DNA from: Sphaerolaimus hirsutus
Taxonomy: Eukaryota > Nematoda > Chromadorea > Monhysterida > Sphaerolaimidae
Assembly (NCBI GenBank): GCA_964036195.1
Contig: OZ038458.1
Coordinates: 8,879,832 to 8,943,831 of the forward strand
Direction of reading: 5' to 3'
Length of the DNA: 64,000 bases
In this document: positions 56,420-64,000 of the stretch, piece after piece
How positions within the stretch are numbered: position 1 is the stretch's first letter
Layout of the letters: every line of letters begins with the position of its first letter
The notes under the pieces: generated by a model
Told to the model about the DNA's origin: nothing
Seen by the model: only the letters and a program-made list of their open reading frames with translations
Database searches by the model: none
Made by a program: the position numbers and the translations under genes

Positions 56420-58990
56420 AAGTAAAATGTATGAATTGTTACACAACTCACTCAATGTATAGCTGCGATGCAAGATGGTAGCCAAAAATACAGCATGTTT
56501 TCACTTCTCATTTATTTATCTCACTTCTCTCAGATTTATCAGTTTCCGAAAATTTCGGCATTAAACTGGCGTGCGTGGGGCCTTTGCTCGCTACTTGTAA
56601 CTTTATTAAAAATTTTCATCATCGTGCACCAGCCATATAAATATTTATTCATGTAGCCATTTTCATTTGCAGTTTTACATGGTTTGTACATAACTGTTCC
56701 AGTAAATACAGCGGCTTTTTGCGTCCTTTTGCTTACGCTTTGATTGCAGTGCTGCGATATTCTAGCAGCACCTGCCGCCACGTTCCATGCTGCTTGCACA
56801 TGTGATTTTTTAATGCTAGTTTCACATTTCAAAAACAGATGTGTTTTTCTGTGTTATTTCATTCGATTACGCCCAATTTTTCGATGTTACAAAAAGAGTT
56901 ACTCCGACCGAGCTACTTTATAAGCCAGTTCTAATCTATGCGAACAGTTGTCGGACAGTGGAATTCCGCCATCATCAGTGTAAAGTAGTTTTACAAAGCT
57001 ACTCAATAAAGTACACGTTGAGGAAGAGTAGAAGTTGGTAATTGTAGCCGCACACGCTACTCAGTTTACTAACATAAGTAAACTCAAATTAGTTGCTCAT
57101 AAATCCGCTTTGAAAGTATTTGAGTTTACTAGAATCAGTTATTTTAAATCTCCGTCAACTGTAGTTGACATACACTTCATTCAGGTAAACTCAGATGTGT
57201 TCAAATCCGTATTATGAGTTTACCAAAATCCGAATCTACTGGCAGTAAACTAATGTGCGCACGCGCAGCGCCAATAAAGAGTTTGTAGCAGGCGTTCGCC
57301 AGGCGGATATGGAGTGTGCTTGCACCCAAATACTCTAGCTATTCTACTTTATACATTTCCCCCGAGTTTTAGCGATCAAAAATACATAAATAGGGATATA
57401 TCAATATAAAGTCATTGACTCCAACAGCTACCTAATTTTTTACCTATTCCGAGAGCCCCCAGCTATCAGATGTAGGTACTTAAATAGCCACTCAGGGGTA
57501 CAAAATCTCCGAACCCTGGTTTTGAGAGTTACCTATACGCGACATGCACAGAATATGCTCAGAATTTTCACAAAATAGATTACCTAAATGTGGTACCATT
57601 CACAACCAAATGTCAGATACCTGTGAATACTATTTTCTCAGTGTTTGTGTCTCGCTATCTTGTTTACTTTTCTTCTGGCACTTTTCACACAGCCCAAACG
57701 TACCTAGGAAAATTTAAAGTACACATTCACATTCGCATATAGTACACATGCAAGTAAATATGCATGTATACTAGACAGTGTCCAATGAAATGTGCTGTAA
57801 TTGTAAATATTGAAATTTTTGCATAGTGATGCGTATAATATCAGATTGCGCCAGCGCATTTCCACGATCGTTACGGTTTTACGGCAATCAATATTCATCC
57901 AACTTGTGCAATCACTTTAGTGTTTGTTTTTGCACACTGGCAGATGCGTTAAAAGCTTTTTATAAATTGTATGTAATAAAAAAGTGTTATGTCCATTTTT
58001 TGTGATATGCATGTAAATGTACCAGGGTATTTAGAATTCCACGTTGAGGACTAAAAATAAGTGGGATACTAAGGCGAGATCATTGCGATATTCCATTTTC
58101 CTCCATAATTAGTTATTTTTTACAAAGCGCCGTAAGTTCAATATTAAACTATTCGTTAGTGCAAAAACCCGTAAACTCAGCGGACATGAAACGAATCAGC
58201 GATTCGGCCCTTCGTTACCAATGACGAATGTTTTTTAATTCGAACTTGAATGGACGGATTCCATTCGGTTCACGATATATTTGATTCAATCCCTCTTTTT
58301 ATGCGAGAACGATGTGAATTTGATAGACAAATCGTTATAGTAAGTCGGATTGTTGGGTCTTAGGTAAGATCTTATCGTCGCAGTCCCGACAAATTCATTC
58401 AAAAAATTACGTATGAACTTACCGCTGCATCCAACTTACTGTTGCGTTTTATACGAACGAAGTAAAAGACGCATGATTTCCGATCGCGTCAACGATAATG
58501 ACCGCAGAATGCAATTAAGTCAACACAAGTGTCAACTCGTGTGTGGGCTGCCATTAGCGACCAATTGCGGTCGCTGAATCGCATTCCGCAGCCATTTTGG
58601 TTGACGCTGACGGAAATCCTGCGTCTTTCATACTTGGTAACATTCTCGCAAACGGTAACTTGGACGTGTGCCAACTAAGAATATACGCAGTCGTACGAAA
58701 ATTCCTTAGACCATTGACTTCTATAATGTCCGTCGAGTTTATCCACGTTACCAACTGCCTGCAGCATAATATAGCGAGTAGCGACACATATTCTAGGTAT
58801 ACGCGGCGGACATCACACTTAAGTATAAAAACCTACCATAACCTATCTGAATAACGAACCTATCATAGTAGGTGCGCTGTCCGCCGAGTATATGTACACC
58901 CTGAAGTAACACTACTGTACTTCGCGTCACATTTTCCACACTGCATGATTCAGCGATATGTGAGCAAAAATCACTATTAGGAAGACATCC
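56420..58990. other. Long stretch without a recognised gene
   Basis: Short frames only. About 57030-57262 has a foldback pattern of AAACTCA and TGAGTTTAC repeats, related to 60634-60790. No exon with good splice sites was seen. Confidence 0.4.
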
Positions 58991-59011
58991 GCTCATATTA
59001 AAAATCACCCT

Positions 59012-59148
59012 GGTGCCCGTCCCAGACCCTGTCAAATGCCCTGTAAAATACGTACGTACGTTTGCCATTTTGCCGTGCATTTTACATGACTTTTGACACT
59101 TTCATGACATTTTACAGGGCATTTTACAGGGTCCGGTACTGCCCCCTG
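59012..59148 (+). mobile_element. Palindromic introner-like MITE upstream of the EXPERA-like gene
   Basis: Runs from GGTGCCCGTCCCAGACCCTG to CAGGGTCCGGTACTGCCCCC. The 3' AG is lost (CCCCCTG). It ends about 70 bp before the start codon at 59219. Confidence 0.8.
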
Positions 59149-59218
59149 TATGACTCGTTAACCCAGTCGCTTATCCATACCAAACTGCAGTCAAAACCCA
59201 CCCGACGCTACAACAAAG

Positions 59219-61101
59219 ATGTTCTGCACGTGCTACTGCAACCGCTACCTGCCCACCTGGGTGCAGCTGTGGCTGGTCGTGTCGGCTGTGATCTGCGCCG
59301 GCGACGTGTTCTACACGTTGATGCGGCCCGACACGCTCAGGGGCGGTCCCATGGATGAAGCCATGATGCCATGTGAGTGTGGGGGACTTGGAGAAAATTC
59401 TGGGGTCGATTTAGTTACCGTATTACCTCGAAATACCCCCAGGGGGTTTATTATTTCGCCAGCAAAATTTGAGGGGGGATAATTCGAGGGGGGGGGGTAT
59501 TCGAGGGGGGGGGGTCTATTATTTCGCCAGAAATTTTCGGAAATTCCCCATACGCAGACGTAGAAAAATCGAACAATCACATAGATTTATATGTGTTTAT
59601 AGGCATATATTACTGTATATACACAAAAACCCTTCCCTAACGTCACTTAATCATCAGTTTTAACGTGTGTTCCGCATAGTACAGATCACAAACTGCGGTA
59701 TTTGTCATGTACGTTCACGTTACACTCTATTTTAGGGGGGTATTTCGAGGGGGTGTTTATTATTTCCTCAGCCGAAATTTAGGGGGGTATTTCGAGGGGG
59801 GGTTGATTCAAGGGGGGATAATTCGAGGTAATACGGTATTTGTCAAGTGACAAGTGAATTTGTAAGTGACAAGTAAATATATTAATGAAAATGTTGACTC
59901 TGTCAATGACTGATCACTTTTTTTACGTTGCCACTTGTCTACTTGCGAGATTACCTCCCTCCCGGGGATCAGTGAACAGTAGAGGGCAGTCCTGCACCAA
60001 TTGTCAAATGTCATGTTAAATGGCATGAATTTGTCAAATGTCAGTAAAATTATTTTCTAATTTTTTTAAATTGAGACTTTGCATGGCAGGTCAAAATTTA
60101 CATGAAACATAACATGGTGCCACCTTTACTGCCACCAGGGAATCGCCACCCACTTTTTATAATTTGGCAACCAAAACCCTTGATTGAAAATGCATCGCCA
60201 CGCGCAGGGCACATCTACAGCGACGTGGACTTGCGATACAACTCCACCACCGACCCGGTAACCAACGCAACTCAGAGGCTCATGGTAGCAGAGATAGTGC
60301 TCAACGTGGTCGCTGTACTTCTGGTAGGTCACACAAAACTTGGCCCAATTGGGAAGGACCCACTATTTTACCTAACGCCCTCTCGTAGTGCTGGATGCCT
60401 TGCGCGTTCGCGGCCAATTCAACGGTGATCGCGTTCACGTCCAGCTGCATGACCTTCTGGAAGACGCTGCTCTACCTCAATCTGTACATTCTGCCGCCGC
60501 CAGGTGAGAAAACTGCTAGAGAAAAATGACAGCCGGTTGAGAGTCGGTATTTTCACAGTTCAAATCCGAAAACCTATCCGGAGTTGAAAATATCTTTCGA
60601 CATTGTGCCGACACATATTAAAGATACGTTTGCAACAGAAATTTTATGAACCAGCTATGAACGCATTTGAGTTTTCTAGAATGAGTCATTCGTAATCTCC
60701 GCCAACTGATTGACTCTAGAAAACTCAAATGCGTTCAAAGCGGATTCGTTTTCCAAATTTTGGTTGAAAACTAGTGTGCATCAGCACATAGCCGCACGCG
60801 CACCAGAAAATTGCCCCGAACCCGTCAACTAAAATCGGCCGTGAAACGGAAACAAGCATGGCCAGTTGACAGTGTAGCGCAAATCCGAACTACACAACCC
60901 CACACCCCAGGTTCACCCAGCTACCTGGTCGACCCCAGTTCGCTGAAGACCATAGGCGTTTTCTGGGTCATGGATAGCATCTGGGTGGTGTTGCCGCTGC
61001 TCGTCATGCTCAGATTGTGGCCCAAGTTGACCAATTCAGTTGCCGCGAACTCACTCATACTGAAGCAGGATTATCGGTATGTAGACGATAACCCATACTG
61101 A
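59219..61101 (+). CDS. EXPERA-like multi-pass membrane protein
   Basis: Four exons, 59219-59372, 60208-60323, 60389-60503 and 60911-61101, join with matching phases into 191 residues. There are four or five membrane helices. Features shared with the emopamil-binding/EXPERA-type family as I recall it: an acidic residue after helix 1 and an RPDTLRGG loop, WHIYSDVDLRYN, TNATQRLMVAEIVLN in helix 2, FTSSCMTFWKTLLYLNLYI, and IGVFWVMDSIWVVLPLLVML near the end. The C-terminus is QDYRYVDDNPY. The catalytic role is unknown; relatives include sterol isomerases and sigma-2-type ER proteins. An AATAAA lies at 61298. Intron 1 holds a TACCGTATT MITE. The start is the first ATG of exon 1. Confidence 0.75.
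59416..59838. mobile_element. TACCGTATT-family MITE in intron 1 of the EXPERA-like gene
   Basis: The ends TACCGTATTACCTCGAAATA and AATTCGAGGTAATACGGTA bound it; the body is close to the copy at 44363-44788. Confidence 0.9.
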
Positions 61102-61297
61102 TGTGTGCGAGGGGATGTGTGAAAGGCGACAGTTAGATTGTAGATTATTCTTGGCTGTTTTATGATGTATATCTTTTCTGTCATGTATTTATCTTGTCTA
61201 TGTAAATGCAAATATTTTGCCGGCAAGTCAACTTTTTTGATTTGAGTTGTTTTCGAATGTATTCCTTTTGTGTTGGTTGGAAGACGTACGGCGAACA

Positions 61298-61303
61298 ATA
61301 AAG
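61298..61303 (+). terminator. Poly(A) signal, EXPERA-like gene
   Basis: AATAAA about 200 bp after the stop codon at 61101. Confidence 0.5.
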
Positions 61304-61480
61304 TAAATCTTTTAAGGTATTGACCGTCTCATTCGTAGAACAGTCTAATGAAATCGTCGCAAATATTGTGTCTGATTCCCAATCAAATCGATACAAAGCG
61401 CTCTAAAGCTGGGATTACAGCTCAGCGTAAAATGATGACGTAAAGTGAAGTCGTAAAATTAATTTAAAAACGGTGTGGAC

Positions 61481-62380
61481 TAGGGATGGCCGAAAAATGT
61501 TTTTTTCAACGACGGTTTTTCTGAGAGAAAAAAAACACGTTTATTTTTCAAAAACAGGGTTTTATTTTAAAATAAAAACGTTTTTTTTCTTCAAAAGCTC
61601 CCAGACATGATCATGAGTCAACATATACAGGTAAATCAGACATGTGACAGTACTTTGTGATGTTATATATAGCCATAGAATGGCTGTGGAGTTATGGGAA
61701 TGCATTATAAGTGGTGATTTCTGTCAAAAATATCCGCTTTATGTCGAACGTTATGTATATCACCTTTGGCCGAACATTCATGACTTCAAGTGAATTCTTA
61801 CATGAAATAGTGCTTAAATAAAGTTATAACAAAGGCTAATTCATTGTCAGTGATGTTTCGCACTGTAAAAGTATGTGGGGGCACATTGGAATTGGATGTA
61901 TATTATATACTACCAGGGGTCTCGAATGGGGGGGGGGGGGGTTCCCCCCCCCCAACCCCGCCCCCATTCGAGCTATTTCGGTTTTGATAATTTGAGCTAT
62001 TTTACACCTACTTTTAGCGATTTTTCTCCCTTTTCTTCCTTCTATGCCCCGAAAAAGCCTATATATCGAACCACCACAACCCCCCCCCCCCAGAAAATTT
62101 TTCAGCTATTTATCCCTCCGGAGGAGCGATTTGCTATCTATCCAACCACTCGGAGGGTCAAAATTCAAGATACCCCTGTATACTACACTAGCATATTATG
62201 GCTTATTATGACACAATAACACAAACAAATGGAAGCTTTTACACTAAAAATGCCTCAAAACCAATAAAAACCACCACAAATGGTAATGTGAAATTGTGCG
62301 CTTGCGCGCAAAAAAAATGCAAAATACCTAGTGCTTAGTACTAAATTTTTGGCTGAGTTAAAAAACGGTTTTGATGGTTG
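61481..62380. mobile_element. hAT-type MITE (TAGGGATGGCC), right end missing
   Basis: It starts TAGGGATGGCCGAAAAATG and follows the element at 1294-1948 through much of its length (for example CAACATATACAGGTA and AATGGCTGTGGAG). It is interrupted by a nested element at 61914-62178. The right terminal repeat was not found; the end is approximate. Confidence 0.75.
61914..62178. mobile_element. 265-bp hAT-type MITE with CAGGGGT ends, nested
   Basis: CAGGGGTCTC and GATACCCCTG ends are flanked by a perfect 8-bp duplication TATACTAC (61906-61913 and 62179-62186). The uninterrupted version is seen in the element at 1294-1948. Fragments starting CAGGGGTCTCCAGAATTTTG occur in both duplication copies near 34081 and 43003. 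Confidence 0.95.
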
Positions 62381-62759
62381 GTTTTTCTTTATTAGGCGGC
62401 GTTTACACGGATTTCATGGCTACGACAAATCTTTTTTTTAAAGTTCCATAACTCCGGAATAAAGTTCCATATTCACGAGTAAAAATGGTTGAGTATATAT
62501 CATACTTAGTTGTATGTGTGTGTGTAAATTCAGTTCAATCGGCTTAGTCATTAAATAGTTATGGACCTTTAATTTTTTTTTATTCCGCCTGGCCTTCCGA
62601 CAGCTTTCCGACAAATCTGAAAAAACTCCATTTTCACGCTGCGACAGTGTGACGATCACAGATAGTCGTCACGCACAGCATGCGACAAATCGTCAAAATT
62701 GTTGATAACTGTCAAAAGCTGTGAACGTGTTTTTTATGTGACGACAATGTGACTTATAT

Positions 62760-63016
62760 AGAAAACAGAAAGTTGAGCCAGAAAAATAAAAAAATGAGGT
62801 GGAAAAACAGAAAATTGAGGCAGAAAATGGAAAAAAGCAGAAAAACTGGGAATTGAGCCGGAAAATGGAAAAAGGCAGAAAAACTAAAAATTTGGCCAGA
62901 AAACGGAAATGAGCCAGAAAACGAAAACAGAAAATTTAGTGGCTAGAAAAAATTTCAACGGCCGGAAAACGGAAAAAATTTGCCTGCGGAACATGGAAAA
63001 CAGAAATTTTACACCC
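62760..63016. mobile_element. Fragment of the TAGGGTGTCAAA hAT-type MITE
   Basis: Runs of GAAAACGGAAA and GTTGAGCCAGAAAA-type motifs ending GAAATTTTACACCCTTA, as in 38668-39204. Its left end is missing. Confidence 0.6.
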
Positions 63017-63267
63017 TTATCATGACACTTTATTAGCATTCTTTCTGTTAACTGTGATGCTTTTAAAATTGTTTTTGTATTATTTAGTTGACATTGAGTT
63101 GACACAAATTTGCGATGTCAACTAGCGTGTGTGGGCCCAATCAGCCAGCTATCTGTCTATCTATCTGGGGCGATTTTTTAAAAATTTTGCCCAAATTTTT
63201 GCTCAAAATTGATTTTTTTGTACTTTTTTATAGTTTTTCACCTTCAAAATCGCTATTTCATGTGTAG

Positions 63268-63480
63268 TGATGTAAAAGCGCCATGGCGCTGGCGCCTGGC
63301 GCTAGCGCCAATGCAAAGCGCCATGGCGCTTTTGGCGCTAAAATGCTCTGGCGCCATTGGCGCTTGGCGCCATGCTTCCGAAAGGCGCCATGGCGCTTTT
63401 GGCGCTTGGCGCTATTTTCTGGTGGCGCCATTGGCGCTTGGCGCTAGCATTTTAAAAAGCGCCAAAAAAGCGCCAGAGAA
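63268..63480. mobile_element. GGCGCCA-rich hAT-type end region
   Basis: It begins TAGTGATGTAAAAGCGCCAT and carries a dozen GCGCCA/TGGCGC motifs. Another GGCGCCA block starts near 63939 and runs out of the window. Confidence 0.6.
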
Positions 63481-63600
63481 TGAAAAATTTACGCTGCGAT
63501 AACTGACTGCGAATTGCATAAGCTTGATGGCCAATTCATTTTATGGCTATTTTTTATTCTTATGAATGAAGTGTGCATCATCCTACCGGTCTAATAAGTC

Positions 63601-63796
63601 TTAAAAGTCATGTAAAATGCCCTGTAAAATGTGAAACATATTGAAATTTGACATTCTACGCGGTCTTTCAAATGACATTTTACAGAATATGTTACATGAC
63701 ATTTGACATTTTACGGGGGTATTTTTACAAAACTTTTGGCATTTTACATCTAATTTGACACTTAACAGAGTTTTACAAGGTCTGGGAGTGTCCCCA
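63601..63796. mobile_element. Palindromic introner-like MITE, degenerate
   Basis: The arms contain CATGTAAAATGCCCTGTAAA and TTACATGACATTTGACATTT. The right end AAGGTCTGGGAGTGTCCCCA is recognisable; the left end is worn. Confidence 0.6.
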
Positions 63797-64000
63797 GGTG
63801 GAATTACTACCTTTAGTGTTAAGCAAGAAAGCTTTTTGGCTTTCATTTGGTTACTATTACGTTCTGGGAAACGATAGAAGTCATAAGGTGATGAAACTGA
63901 TAGGTGAACTGTGCCTGCGTCATAAAAGGAAAATATTTTGGCGCTGGCGCCATTGGCGTTTGGCGCCATAGCCTCCTGGCGCCATTGGCGCTTGGCGCCG

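Noticed and set aside
1-64000. tRNA or rRNA genes
   Set aside because: I looked for clover-leaf B-box (GGTTCGANNCC) and conserved rRNA cores and saw none I could defend. A tRNAscan-type run would settle it.

Overview
The window looks like nuclear DNA of an animal, most likely an arthropod and possibly a crustacean (an inference). The genes have GT-AG introns. They include FoxB, Cu/Zn superoxide dismutase and the splicing regulator SREK1, plus an extracellular protein of a type I associate with arthropods. Coding exons are GC-rich islands in AT-rich DNA that is packed with small DNA transposons. A 200-base run of N at 39819-40018 marks a scaffold gap.

Layout. 1-2.5 kb: two exons of an unidentified membrane protein (+) around a transposon-filled intron. 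6.6-9.5 kb: FoxB (-). 11.2-13.7 kb: SOD1 (-). 14.4-28.7 kb: SREK1 (-), ten exons; its 8.3-kb intron 2 is almost wholly a 7.4-kb inverted-repeat element built from a 39-bp satellite. 30.0-30.2 kb: a small secreted peptide (+). 33.8-39.7 and 42.7-45.1 kb: two diverged copies of one segment, each with exons of a cysteine-containing protein (+). 45.4-52.1 kb: a multi-domain cysteine-rich extracellular protein (-). 52.8-55.4 kb: weak exons of a multi-pass membrane protein (-). 59.2-61.1 kb: a four-exon EXPERA-like membrane protein (+). The rest is repeats or empty sequence.

The repeats are the main story. Several hAT-type elements have exact 8-bp target duplications. A large family starts TACCGTATT and duplicates TA. 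A 713-bp LTR miniature and a set of palindromic elements are also present. One palindromic copy is exactly the intron at 51740-51930, with its ends serving as splice sites, so it behaves like an introner. The two copies of the duplicated segment act as natural empty sites for each other, which proves several of the insertions and their target duplications.

All exon models were made by eye from splice signals, reading phase and recalled protein families. No search was run.
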